This document shows positions 10,648 through 20,600 of a DNA stretch of 64,000 nt, one piece after another. Where the stretch lies: contig CAYMUR010000017.1 in assembly GCA_964393615.1 (NCBI GenBank), positions 1-64,000 on the forward strand, in the 5' to 3' direction. Origin of the DNA: CAYMUR01 sp964393615 (GTDB lineage Bacteria > Planctomycetota > Planctomycetia > Pirellulales > Pirellulaceae). The translations under genes were made by a program, and so were the position numbers. The notes beneath the pieces are model-generated. The model did no database searches, had not been told where the DNA came from, and saw only the letters and a program-made list of their open reading frames with translations. Positions within the stretch are counted from its first letter, which is position 1. Each line of letters begins with the position of its first letter.

Positions 10648-12255
10648 GTGTTTACTTCTGAACAGCAATCGACGTTAGCCCTGGTAGTAATGGCCTTCTG
10701 GATAATGCTTGCCACCTGCTTGCCAGCAGCCGAAACAACAAGCCCAAAAGACAAAGCAGGCCAAGCGGAGGCGAATATTAGTCCAAAACAAGATTTGCCA
10801 CCACCAGAATTTGAAACATCGCTCGCTATACCGAGTAGTACTAACGATCATTCATCCCCCTTAGAATCTAACGGTGCCCGGAAAGAGGGCAACGTCTTAG
10901 AGAGTGAGACCACTCCTGACAGGGCGGACGCTGAAATAAGCGAAGATGACGTGACTATGGACGTTGCGGATGAACCGCTCTTGGATGAAATCGACCTGGG
11001 CGAAGATTTCATCAGCGAGCAGGAAGCAGATGATTCCTGGCAGCACAGTATGCCACTTCTACAAAGTTCGGGTACCTGGCTATGGCGGGGGCATTGGTAC
11101 ACAGAACAAGCGTTAGTCGCCATGTATCGATCTGCACCCAACAACAAGATTCTGTCACGTGATGTGTCTTATACTCAACGTATTTTCGGAATACAACAAA
11201 GTCCAGTGACTATAGCAGAGGATAACCAAGATCCATTGCAGACGGCAGGCCAAACATTTCGTACGGAAACCGGTGTCAAATTGACGATCGGCAACATTAT
11301 TGGCCGGGACAGCTACAATCGTGATCATGCTATCGAGTTTTCTTTTTGCGGTTTTTTCAATTTCGTCGGTCGAGATACCATCACAGCATCACAAGGTCCT
11401 GGTTCGAATGATATCGATTTCAACGTCTATGACCTGGGCGCCAACCCATTCCGCCTGGACGGTTTGAATCTAGACCCCGAGGTAGGTCCCACCAGTGGTA
11501 TTTTTTCCATGCCTATATCTGTCGTTGGGTTCTCCAATGCACGAACACACGCATATATCTATGAAGCCGACCTGAATAGCTATGAATTAAACCTGCGAAA
11601 ACGTTCGAGACTACGGCGAGACCGATTGTTGTTACAACCAGGTGGAAAATGGCATCGCGATATCAACTCAGGCCGTATTCTCACCCTACTCGGGGGGATG
11701 CGTATGATACGGCACAATGAAAGATTTCTATGGAATAGTACGGACGCCATCGATTCAGACGGTGGGAATTCAGCCACGGGAGTGTTCGAAACACAAACAC
11801 ACAACGACATGTTCGGCTTTCAACTTGGAGCTGGTGTCTTGGAACAAAAAGCTTCATGGCATTGGGGCTTCAAAACGACTGGTGGCGTGTTGTACAACTT
11901 TGCGGATCGCACCATCCAGATCAATGTGCATAACCTAGGGCAAAATCGAGCGCTGAATGATTTTGAAGATGATAACCAAGCCGTCTTTCTCGGCGAAGCT
12001 GGTGCATACATCGGATGGCACCTGAGACCTAATGTGACACTCAAGGCCTCCTACGATATTCTGTATTACACAGGCATCGCAGTAGCCCGCGATGGAATTG
12101 AAATCAATGGTAGGGGAGCTTCACAGACCTCGGGCAATAGCCTAGACCCAGGTAATTTCCAACCCGCCCAAGTTACCGACACGTTTCGGCCTTTGGAACT
12201 TCGAAACGACGCATTCTATCACGCATTCTCCTTGGGATTTGAAGTTGTTTGGTAG
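10648..12255 (+). CDS. BBP7-family outer-membrane beta-barrel protein, copy A
   Basis: Exported 535-residue protein, probably an outer-membrane porin-like barrel of the BBP7 family (formerly DUF1551), which is largely confined to planctomycetes. Residues 1-28 form a signal peptide ending LPAAE, followed by a long acidic, low-complexity linker to about residue 130. The barrel domain begins at SGTWLWRGHWYTEQALVAMY and shows alternating hydrophobic strands and late family-like features (AFNLGAG-type QLGAGVLEQKASWHWGF, then GAYIGWHLRPNVTLKASYDILYY) ending in a terminal aromatic residue (VVW). GTG 10648 is chosen because AAGGAA lies seven bases upstream and the nearby ATG at 10641 runs into a stop. 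It is followed 254 bases later by a close paralog. The substrate is unknown. Confidence 0.85.
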   Translation: MFTSEQQSTLALVVMAFWIMLATCLPAAETTSPKDKAGQAEANISPKQDLPPPEFETSLAIPSSTNDHSSPLESNGARKEGNVLESETTPDRADAEISEDDVTMDVADEPLLDEIDLGEDFISEQEADDSWQHSMPLLQSSGTWLWRGHWYTEQALVAMYRSAPNNKILSRDVSYTQRIFGIQQSPVTIAEDNQDPLQTAGQTFRTETGVKLTIGNIIGRDSYNRDHAIEFSFCGFFNFVGRDTITASQGPGSNDIDFNVYDLGANPFRLDGLNLDPEVGPTSGIFSMPISVVGFSNARTHAYIYEADLNSYELNLRKRSRLRRDRLLLQPGGKWHRDINSGRILTLLGGMRMIRHNERFLWNSTDAIDSDGGNSATGVFETQTHNDMFGFQLGAGVLEQKASWHWGFKTTGGVLYNFADRTIQINVHNLGQNRALNDFEDDNQAVFLGEAGAYIGWHLRPNVTLKASYDILYYTGIAVARDGIEINGRGASQTSGNSLDPGNFQPAQVTDTFRPLELRNDAFYHAFSLGFEVVW

Positions 12256-12304
12256 CAGAATCCATCCAGGAATCTGCAAACTTAAACAAAGACAACGGCA
12301 TCAT

Positions 12305-12334
12305 TACGTATGGCTGACATACGTATGGCTGACA
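12305..12334. repeat. Perfect 15-bp tandem duplication
   Basis: The unit tacgtatggctgaca occurs twice head to tail (12305-12319 and 12320-12334) in the spacer between the two BBP7 genes. It is visible directly. It may be a simple slippage duplication or a doubled regulator site. Confidence 0.85.
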
Positions 12335-12427
12335 ATAGAATGCTCATGGCGAAAATAGTTATATTGGAGAATTTTTAACGATTATATGGATTGTAAGGAT
12401 TTTTCCTGGTCCTCGTATCCATTATGT

Positions 12428-12442
12428 CCGATGACGCAGTAG
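12428..12442 (+). promoter_or_regulatory. Motif shared by the two BBP7 upstream regions
   Basis: ccgatgacgcagtag here matches ccgatgaggcagtag at 10470-10484 at 14 of 15 positions, and an aacgattat block precedes both. The distances to the start codons differ (about 165 and 68 bases). It is either a shared control element or sequence left over from duplication of the gene with its leader. Confidence 0.4.
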
Positions 12443-12509
12443 AACCAATTACTATGGGCCTAGTTGGCCAACTTGCGGGCACTAGCGTCATCATCAAGGG
12501 ACCGTTTGC

Positions 12510-14066
12510 ATGTCTCAGCGGCCAAAAATCGAACCTTCGAGCCTTGTCGTGATCTTTGCCATCACGGCAATGTTCCTGCCCACGATAGTATGTCTTGCTC
12601 AGGAAGAACTTGGTGCTATCAATGTCCATGACGAATCAGTCACTGAATCTACAAAAGTTCCCTTGGCACTAACTGGTGATTTCACGCTGGCCACCGCGAC
12701 ACAAACCGAGGAGTTTGACCCCCGTGTCGAAACGGAAGAGTCCGAACCTCAGACAGCGTTTGAATGGGATAACGATGGGTTTGAATGGGATAACGATGGA
12801 TTAGACCTCGAAACCAACCTTGACGAACCACATCACCAGTTGTCTGGCGACAACTTCCTCACGCAACGGATACCCCTGTTGCAGAGTTCGGGGACATGGC
12901 TCTGGCGAGGGCATTGGTATACGGAACAAAGCCTGGTCCTCATGTATCGGGCCATGCCGAACAATAAAATCATCAGCCGCGACCAAACTTTTACACAGCG
13001 CGTGATTGGTATGGGCCAAACTCTTGTTACCCATCCGGCTGACAACCAAGATCCCTTGCAAACAAGTGGCCAAACCTTCAAGACGGAACCGGGTGTCAAG
13101 CTGACAATCGGCAACATCATTGGGCGGGATGCATATAATCGTGACCACGCTCTCGAATTCACGTTTTGGGGACTTTTTGATTTTGACGGTCGTGACAAGC
13201 TAACAGCCGTACAAGCTGGCGCGGATGATGGGGACTTTCACGTCCGTGACCTGGGATACAATATATTTCGCCTCGACGGATTAAATCTTGACCAAGAAAT
13301 CGGGCCCACTAGTGGTAACTTTATTCTACCAATTTCGATCGTCGGATTTTCAAACGCCTTGTCACATTCCTATGTTTTTACCTCTGATTTAAACAGCTAC
13401 GAATTCAACTGGAAGAAAAGGTCGCGATTACGACGCGATCGGTTACTGCTTCAGCCTAACGGGAAATGGCATCGAGACATCAATTCGGGTACTATTCTGA
13501 CGACGCTCGCAGGCATGCGCGTACTGCGCCACAACGAGTTGTTCTTATGGGATAGTATTGGTGCCATCGATTCGGACGCAGGCGGAGGGAACACGGGGCG
13601 TGGCCGTTACGAAGTTCGTGCATACAACGATATGGTCGGCGTCCAGATTGGTGCAGGTATCCTCCGGCAACATGCAAATTGGCATTGGGGCATCAAGCTC
13701 AAAGGTGGTGGACTGCACAATTTTGCTGACCGTGAGATTGACATCTACGTGAACGACATGGGCGAAACAACTCAGGTCGGTGATCGTTCAAACGATGGCC
13801 AATTGGCATTCCTGGGAGAAACCGGTGCCTATATTGGCTGGCAAGTCCGCCCTAACGTTACCCTCAAAGCGTCATACGATATCTTGTATTACACTGGCGT
13901 TATACTGGCCCGAGATAGCATCGAACTTAATGCCGAAAACGCCCAGCAAGATGAAGGTTTTTCGTCCTTCAAACCAGCCACGATCTCTGGAACATTCCGA
14001 CCCTTCGAAGTTCGAGGGGATGCACTTTATCATGCGATTTCAGCCGGAATTGAGATTGTTTGGTAA
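12510..14066 (+). CDS. BBP7-family outer-membrane beta-barrel protein, copy B
   Basis: Paralog of the preceding gene, 518 residues, same architecture: hydrophobic signal sequence (residues 12-30, VVIFAITAMFLPTIVCLAQ), acidic linker, then the barrel from SGTWLWRGHWYTEQSLVLMY. Long stretches are nearly identical to copy A in protein sequence (KLTIGNIIGRD, SRLRRDRLLLQPNGKWHRDI, NVTLKASYDILYYTG) and both end EIVW/EVVW. The linker has a short internal repeat, FEWDNDG twice near residues 89-102. ATG 12510 has AAGGG about twelve bases upstream. The pair arose by tandem duplication; divergence is concentrated in the linker and in predicted loops. Outer-membrane location is inferred from the family. 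Confidence 0.85.
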   Translation: MSQRPKIEPSSLVVIFAITAMFLPTIVCLAQEELGAINVHDESVTESTKVPLALTGDFTLATATQTEEFDPRVETEESEPQTAFEWDNDGFEWDNDGLDLETNLDEPHHQLSGDNFLTQRIPLLQSSGTWLWRGHWYTEQSLVLMYRAMPNNKIISRDQTFTQRVIGMGQTLVTHPADNQDPLQTSGQTFKTEPGVKLTIGNIIGRDAYNRDHALEFTFWGLFDFDGRDKLTAVQAGADDGDFHVRDLGYNIFRLDGLNLDQEIGPTSGNFILPISIVGFSNALSHSYVFTSDLNSYEFNWKKRSRLRRDRLLLQPNGKWHRDINSGTILTTLAGMRVLRHNELFLWDSIGAIDSDAGGGNTGRGRYEVRAYNDMVGVQIGAGILRQHANWHWGIKLKGGGLHNFADREIDIYVNDMGETTQVGDRSNDGQLAFLGETGAYIGWQVRPNVTLKASYDILYYTGVILARDSIELNAENAQQDEGFSSFKPATISGTFRPFEVRGDALYHAISAGIEIVW

Positions 14067-14130
14067 GGCGCAATCTACAAACCGTTGAATCCCTACGGTT
14101 TTAAGTGCAAAACGCGGTTTTTGCTTCCCA

Positions 14131-14161
14131 AGCTTGCGAATGGCAAAGCTAGATTTTTTTT
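14131..14161 (+). terminator. Probable intrinsic terminator after BBP7 copy B
   Basis: A stem AGCTTGC / GCAAAGCT (one bulged A) with loop GAATG is followed within three bases by a run of eight T, 65 bases after the stop of copy B. It fits a rho-independent terminator, although the stem is short. Confidence 0.5.
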
Positions 14162-14290
14162 AAATCCTTGGCGGCAGACTGCCAGAAGCGATACCATTTA
14201 TCGTACAATGCGAGGGCTGTTCAGTAGTGGCTAACCGTTACGTTAGAATATGCTTGTCGGCCGTCCCCGTTCGAGAAAAGGAAAATTCGC

Positions 14291-15340
14291 ATGTCCTCCG
14301 TGAAACCATCCCATCCTGTTAAACAAGTTCATTCCGAATGGAGTCGTCGTGATTTCATGCGGGCAACCGCCCTGGGAACAACCGCCATAGCAACCACAGC
14401 CTGGACCCCTGATTCTGCTGTGGCCGTGGATGACAATCCAGTAAGTTCTCCTGAAACAACTGTCAAGCTCTTGTACAATTCCCTTTCTGAAAAACAACGC
14501 TCCTCAATCTGTTTTCCCTGGGACCACATGGATGCGGAGCGTGGATTGCTGCGCACTAGAATCAGTAACAACTGGCAGGTAACGGACCCAGAAATGAGCT
14601 CTGGTTTCTATACAGACGATCAAAGAGACATGATTCGACAGATTTTTGAAGGCATTGTCCAGCCCGAATGGCACGCACGATTCGACAAACAGATGCAGGA
14701 CGACGCGGGGGGATTCGGTGAATCCCAAACGATTGCCATTTTTGGCCAACCTGATGAAGATCGGTTCGAATTTGTAATGACTGGTCGTCACATGACAATG
14801 CGTTGTGATGGCAATTCAGCAAATCATGTAGCATTTGGTGGCCCAATTTTTTACGGACACGATCCCGGAGGTGTATTTCACGAAAAATCCGACCATCCCG
14901 GCAACGTCTTTTGGGAACAAGCCCTGGCAGCAAACAAAGTGTACCAAATGCTGGACGGACGCCAACGCAAACTGGCGGAAGTCGCCACATCGCCGCGCGA
15001 AAGCCAAGTTGCTTTTCGTGGCGAGAAAGGCGCATTTCCAGGTATCCCTGTGACCGAATTATCTTCAGATCAACAAGAACATGTCCAGCATGTGCTGCAA
15101 AAGCTGATCGAACCCTACCGACAATCCGATCGTGATGAAGTTGTCAAATGCCTGGCAGCGCAAGGTGGTCTGGAACAATGCCATTTATCATTTTTTACAG
15201 ACAACGATATCGGAAATGATGGGGTCTGGGACGTCTGGCGACTGGAAGGTCCTGCATTTGTTTGGCATTTCCGTGGATCTCCTCACGTTCATGTGTGGGT
15301 TAATGTCGCGGACAATCCGTCCGTCACATTGAACGCATAG
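14291..15340 (+). CDS. Tat-exported DUF3500-like protein
   Basis: A 349-residue protein with a twin-arginine signal at residues 18-24 (SRRDFMR), a hydrophobic alanine/threonine stretch and a cleavage-like AVA near residue 47, so it is folded before export. The mature part resembles DUF3500 proteins: GFYTDDQRDMIRQIFEG, the central FGGPIFYGHDPGG segment, LDGRQRKLA, and the C-terminal WRLEGPAFVWHFRGSPHVHVW with its two histidines. The biochemical activity of DUF3500 is not known. An AAAGGA box precedes ATG 14291. It lies between the BBP7 pair and a sugar mutarotase on the same strand, but behind a probable terminator, so co-transcription with BBP7 is unlikely. Confidence 0.75.
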   Translation: MSSVKPSHPVKQVHSEWSRRDFMRATALGTTAIATTAWTPDSAVAVDDNPVSSPETTVKLLYNSLSEKQRSSICFPWDHMDAERGLLRTRISNNWQVTDPEMSSGFYTDDQRDMIRQIFEGIVQPEWHARFDKQMQDDAGGFGESQTIAIFGQPDEDRFEFVMTGRHMTMRCDGNSANHVAFGGPIFYGHDPGGVFHEKSDHPGNVFWEQALAANKVYQMLDGRQRKLAEVATSPRESQVAFRGEKGAFPGIPVTELSSDQQEHVQHVLQKLIEPYRQSDRDEVVKCLAAQGGLEQCHLSFFTDNDIGNDGVWDVWRLEGPAFVWHFRGSPHVHVWVNVADNPSVTLNA

Positions 15341-15433
15341 ATTACATGTTCATTAGCTTAGTCCGGGCTAATGGATAACCTGCTTTTAAAAAGCAGCAAC
15401 GACCCGTAACCGATTACCAGTCCGGAGCATCAC

Positions 15434-15883
15434 ATGCTAAAGGGGAAACTGATACATCCCCAGATTCTGGAAACATTGGGGCGTGCAGGACATGGTTCAA
15501 GAATTTTGATTGCAGATGGAAATTATCCTGCGTCAACAACATTGGGACCTCGAGCGACACTCGTTTCCTTGAACCTTACACCCGGAGTGGTGTCCTGCAC
15601 ACAAGTATTGAGTTCCCTGCTGACTGCAGTTCCATTTGAACATGCAACCGTCATGGATTATCATCGCTCGGGACCATATGCCCTCAAAAAACCGCCGCCG
15701 ATTTGGTCCGAGTTTTCAGATCTTTTAAACAAGGCTGGAGCACCACTGGAATTGGAACCGATCGAACGTTTTGCCTTTTACGAAGCCACCCAACAGCCCA
15801 ATGTATGCCTGACAATCGCTACAGCAGAACAAAGGATTTATGCCAACCTCCTGCTAACCATCGGTGTCATCGTTCCACCGTAA
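15434..15883 (+). CDS. RbsD/FucU family sugar mutarotase or pyranase
   Basis: 149 residues matching the RbsD/FucU fold over its full length: MLKGKLIHPQILETLGRAGHG with the conserved catalytic-type histidine (about H20), ILIADGNYPAS, SLNLTPGVVS and a C-terminal ERFAFYEATQ plus TAEQRIYANLLL. These enzymes interconvert anomers or ring forms of ribose or fucose. The GHG..ILIAD.N.P form is closer to FucU than to RbsD, but the substrate cannot be told. A GGAG box lies seven bases before ATG 15434. It is 93 bases after the DUF3500-like gene, so the two may share a transcript. No sugar transporter or kinase is adjacent. Confidence 0.85.
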   Translation: MLKGKLIHPQILETLGRAGHGSRILIADGNYPASTTLGPRATLVSLNLTPGVVSCTQVLSSLLTAVPFEHATVMDYHRSGPYALKKPPPIWSEFSDLLNKAGAPLELEPIERFAFYEATQQPNVCLTIATAEQRIYANLLLTIGVIVPP

Positions 15884-15917
15884 CCCGCCTGACTGCCAAC
15901 GAGAAAAGACCAGAACT

Positions 15918-17468
15918 TTATCCGAAAGGATTATCATCTGTGTTGTCATCCGAGGGTTCATCATCAAATCCAAAAGGGTTGTCATCTTCTCCTTCATCAA
16001 ACTCAAAAGGATTGTTGTCGTCTTCTGGTTGCACGGCGTTCTGGTCCTCCTGGTGCACAGTCGGTTGATCATCCTGAGGCTCGCTAGCAACCTCCTCCTT
16101 CGGTTCAGTAGTCTTTTTCAACTCGGCTGCCGGTCGTGCCGCAGGATTGGGTTTCAGGTGGATCAAAGGCACATCTAGCGACTGCTCATGGAAATACTGA
16201 AGACGTCCCTTCTTCGTTCCTAACAAGATTCGATCTGTTTGCCAATTCGTCATGACCATTTCAATACCCTGGACAGGTGTCGTTCCGACAACCGCCCCAG
16301 TTTCCATATCTATAAGTCGCAGTCTCTGTTGAACATCAAGACAATAAAGCCGTTCTGCACTAGCAGCTATAAACTGGGTAATCCCAGCGACTGACCATTG
16401 TCGTTTGCCAGTCATGCCATGCAGCTGCCACATTCCATTTGGTTCCGAAAACACATAGACTCGTTCACCAATCACAACAGGAGACACGTAAGAGTCACGA
16501 CCCGTTGAGGTACGCCACTCAATCTCGCCCGACAACCGGTCTAGTCCGTAAACCAGACCTTCGGTCGTCGTTGCAACCAAACCTCGTAAACCGACAAAAG
16601 CTGGGCCCTGTTGGATAATACCATCAGCTTCCAATCGATATTTCATTTTCCCTTCCAACGCATCACCGACGTAAACATGTCCCTGGCCAGTAGACCAACT
16701 GACCGTACTCGCCAAAACGCGGGGTCGCCCCATTCCACGTCCTGTTGATTGGAATCGCCAAGGTTCCTTGTCCAGTTCATCCAAATGAAAAGCTTCGAGA
16801 AAACCATTCATCGCCAATGTGAAAACCATCCGATGACTGATGGCTGGACCAGCAACAGGAACTCCTGTTAGACGTGTTTCCCAATACACTTCACCCGAAG
16901 TTCGCCGCAACATATATAATGTTGATCCATAGATGACCGCAACGGACTGTTCATTGACCGCTGGTCGTAATGTCGGGTATCCAGGTTTCCCAACAGATGT
17001 TCTCCAAAGTATACGACCGGTTTCGGCATCGATCGCGTGAACCACTCCGTCCGACGAGGCAAAACAGAGAGTTATTTCAGGAACATGATGTGTCACCTGT
17101 TCTGGGTGATAACCACTTTCCTTGAGTGCAATCACCGTCTGTTTGGCAAGAAGTGCGGCCTGTTCTTTCCCCAATACGTTGCCACGTCGATCGAGAGCAT
17201 GTTCACGAATCAGCGTCTTATGTCCGTCATACTGAATTTCGTGAAGCTCATAGTTCGATTCGGCGCTCACAAATTGACATATTTCCGAGATTTTTCCATA
17301 GGCAAGATGTGAGACCACCTGTTTATTCCAGACCGCTTTTAGACCCAGACGACTGGCTGCAGCACTCGACAGGTATCCCTGGGAAATGTATTGGCCCCAC
17401 GCTTGACCACTCACAACCAACAATAACAACAACATTGACGAAATCGTACGGTGATTTACAACATTCAT
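15918..17468 (-). CDS. Secreted PQQ-type beta-propeller protein with NPFG acidic tail
   Basis: About 516 residues. The signal peptide is the first 26 residues (hydrophobic core SSMLLLLLVVSGQA). The body has PQQ/WD-like propeller repeats typified by VHAIDAETGRILWRTSVG, TLYMLRRTSGEVYWETRL and VYGLDRLSGEIEWRTSTG, with the usual W after each turn; no dehydrogenase catalytic residues were recognised, so a scaffold or BamB-like role is possible. The last 60 residues are acidic and contain three NPF(G/E)F-type units (DDNNPFEFDEG, DDNPFGFDDE, DDNPFG end), a style of tail seen in planctomycete exported proteins. ATG 17468 is chosen because GAGGAA lies just upstream and the signal peptide starts there; the frame extends to 17519. 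It is convergent with the mutarotase gene, 34 bases apart. Confidence 0.8.
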   Translation of the reverse strand: MNVVNHRTISSMLLLLLVVSGQAWGQYISQGYLSSAAASRLGLKAVWNKQVVSHLAYGKISEICQFVSAESNYELHEIQYDGHKTLIREHALDRRGNVLGKEQAALLAKQTVIALKESGYHPEQVTHHVPEITLCFASSDGVVHAIDAETGRILWRTSVGKPGYPTLRPAVNEQSVAVIYGSTLYMLRRTSGEVYWETRLTGVPVAGPAISHRMVFTLAMNGFLEAFHLDELDKEPWRFQSTGRGMGRPRVLASTVSWSTGQGHVYVGDALEGKMKYRLEADGIIQQGPAFVGLRGLVATTTEGLVYGLDRLSGEIEWRTSTGRDSYVSPVVIGERVYVFSEPNGMWQLHGMTGKRQWSVAGITQFIAASAERLYCLDVQQRLRLIDMETGAVVGTTPVQGIEMVMTNWQTDRILLGTKKGRLQYFHEQSLDVPLIHLKPNPAARPAAELKKTTEPKEEVASEPQDDQPTVHQEDQNAVQPEDDNNPFEFDEGEDDNPFGFDDEPSDDNTDDNPFG

Positions 17469-17620
17469 GCCATTCCTCAAACTACCAATTAAACCAAAAT
17501 CACGGTTTGCCACCCACATAAAATGCGGCCACTCTGCTACTACCTATCATAATCAAAGAAACAGTGTCAATCATCACAAAAAACGACGAGTTCAGCCACC
17601 TTGCCGTCCGGCTGGAATGA

Positions 17621-20600
17621 TTGGAAACTAGATCACATTCCACTATTCATCATTTTATCGACAAAAATGCTCCTGGCCTTGTTAGACGCTTCACCGTGGC
17701 AGAAACGCCAAGAGCTTACTTTTTGAAAGAATACCGTTCGGCCGAGGTACAATCCTTACCGTCCCATGAACCAAACACGAAACAAACCGTTCGACGCACC
17801 ACTACACACCGCTTGCGTACACGGGGAGAGATTGCAAAAGTCATGTTGGCAAATCGGTCCGAAGTAAGTGACATACTTAAAAGAGTACTTGGTTACCTGA
17901 ATTTTTCGTCGGGCGCAACCGATCTGTCTTTTCTGGCAGGAATCAACGCAATCTTTCCGGTAGGATTGTCTGCAACATCATCCATTTGGCAAGGTGCAAG
18001 ACCTTCTAACGAAATTCATATGGAGTCTTCTGCCAACAAGGAAGACAAGGACGATAATCGTCAAACAACCACTCTTGAGCGACTAAGACAACTACTCGAA
18101 CAGGGACTGGACGATTTACGTAAAAAGGACGCTGCTTTTCATGATGCATCACAAGCAGAAGCAGTGTTGCGACTTGTGTTTGACTCTGTTTTACCTCAAT
18201 ATCGCGCATACCACCGGGACCTTCTTTTTCACCATACAGATGAATCGCTCTGGCAGCCACTACTGGTTGCACGCGTGTTCGAATCCGTTTTGCAACAAGG
18301 TTCACCATGGGACGCCACGGAACGCATCGTAAAGGGCACTATTTGCGACTTGAACGATTTTGTAGGACATCGTCCGGTAGTAGCGCTAGAAACACGAAAG
18401 CTCGAGCCCTACGCACATGAGTGGTCTCGTCCGATTCCGTTATACATACGTGGAACAGGTGTCGCAGCTGGCCGATATGAACAACTCATCGAACGGTGTT
18501 TAACATTTTTACAGAATGCGGATGCAGAAATATTACAATCTGCACATTTCGACTTGGAACGTCTCCAAGAACTGAGCAGTGACCCGAGAGCGTGCGACTT
18601 TGACCATCCTGCTTCCAAGCGTCCCAATTATTTATTTGGGCAATGGGACGCCCATCAAATAGACCAAAAAGGATATTACTACCGATTTGTCGTACGGGAC
18701 ATCGTACTCGAAGCACTTATATGCCGTGTGGAAGAGTGCGATGATACTCTGGCCGATGAATTGTTAACGGAAACAGCCGCCGTACTGGCAGGCACCATTC
18801 TGATGGCATCGGGAATCAGCGGAAGTGGGCCAGGCGCACACGATTCAACCACTAGCTTAGGTAATTTGCTGCCTCGCATCGCCACTTATCGGGACCATTT
18901 TTACGAACAAACTTTAAGTCAATTGAACGATGTTCACCGTCTACGTCTTGAACAGGAAGCAGCTAACCTGCAACAGCCCTTTGGCGCAACTCGCCAGGAT
19001 CTCAATGCACGATTAGCACGCCACCGAGCATTGCAGGTTCAGCACGCTCAACTGGGTAGGGTATTTGCGCGCATGGGTTACCCCGAGGCGGCTGTACGTC
19101 AAACAGCAATTCTGCCTGTCACGTCGGCCAGAATGATCTGCAAGATCGACTGTTTGTTGTTGGAAGCAGAACATTGTAGTGAACAGGGATCTTTGGATAC
19201 TGCAGTTAACCGTACCAGTTTAGCAGTAGACCTGTTGCACCGTGCCATTGAGTGCGGCGCAATGGTCGACCCATGGAATATTCTCGGCTTTGAATCCAAT
19301 TATTCCCTTTTTCCTGCGCCAGAAAATAGTATTCACGACGATCGAGTGGATGCTTTGATGGAATTGATGGAACGTGTATTTTCACTGTACGCAAAGCTGT
19401 GGAGTGAATCTGCAGCGCGTAATGAAAAGATCGTTAGCGAACGTATTTCAGCCGAATTTCGACAATTGGCAGATTGGTGGCATCAATTCGCAGTCCACGA
19501 AATGAATAATGTGGAAGGAATCAATGCCCAAAAAATGTTTGTCGCTGCTGAACGTGCGGCACAAGGACTTGCCTTATGGCATCAAGGGGGCGCAGCCACG
19601 GGTGACGTCCGTTTTTGGGCGCCACATGCCGAGATGTTCGACTCTCCTCAGGCGTTTGCCATGGTCGTGAATGCACTGCTCGACCAAAAGGATTACATTG
19701 CCTCCATGTCACTGCTCATTTATTGGCTAAACGAAGCTGGGAGAGTGGGTCTGGAACAAGCTGATATATCATTCCAAAAGTCGGCACTTCGTTGGTTAAG
19801 ACAAGTCAAAAGCTCCACAATGCCGCTGGAGGAAAAATGGAATACCATGCAAAAGTTCTTTGATTACTTCGAGGCAAATGCACAAGAGTACTGGCAAATT
19901 CCCACTTTTGATCTGGCAATCAGTGAAATGGAAGATCTACCCGAAGATTTCTTACAGGATGATTTTGACGATCCTCTAGAGGAAGAAGAGGACCAAGACG
20001 ACTTGTATGGTGCAGCTTACGAAGAAGTCGTCTTTCGTGACAGTACGGACGATGGAGTGGAAGGATCTATTTATGACGAAGACTATACCTCCGAACTCGA
20101 ACTGGATGAACAGACACGGTATCTATGTGAAAGGCTTGGCGTACTAGAATGCCTCGCCGAACTCTGGCAAATCGCGGCATGCGATCCTTCGACTGAATTG
20201 CACACCTGGCCAAGTCGCGGCCCCGTGATTCGTCGCTGGCTCGATCAATTGCTCACCAACCGACGTGAGCTGTTGAATTTAGTCGGCAATGTGCATCGTT
20301 TTTCTCTTCCGACACCCGCACCCACACCCGAGTCACTAATACAATATGATCGACGGCGGTTGCAAAAAGAAACAATTCTCGAAAAAACAATTTCCACGGC
20401 ATTAACAACTTGTGACGCCACTCGTTTTGTCCTGGCCGCGCTGTTTGTCCATGACCGGTCGCTGGCTGCTGAGCTTGAACCGGATAAACCTGCAATGCTG
20501 GATGATATCGAAATCCACGCCGCGCAGATATTATCGAATGTATTGAATGGAAATGTTGACGCTGTCCATACCGATTGGGACAACTTTCTTACAAAAATGC

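Noticed and set aside
12305..12334. CRISPR-like or other array
   Set aside because: Only two direct 15-bp copies with no spacer; a simple duplication. No CRISPR array was seen elsewhere either.
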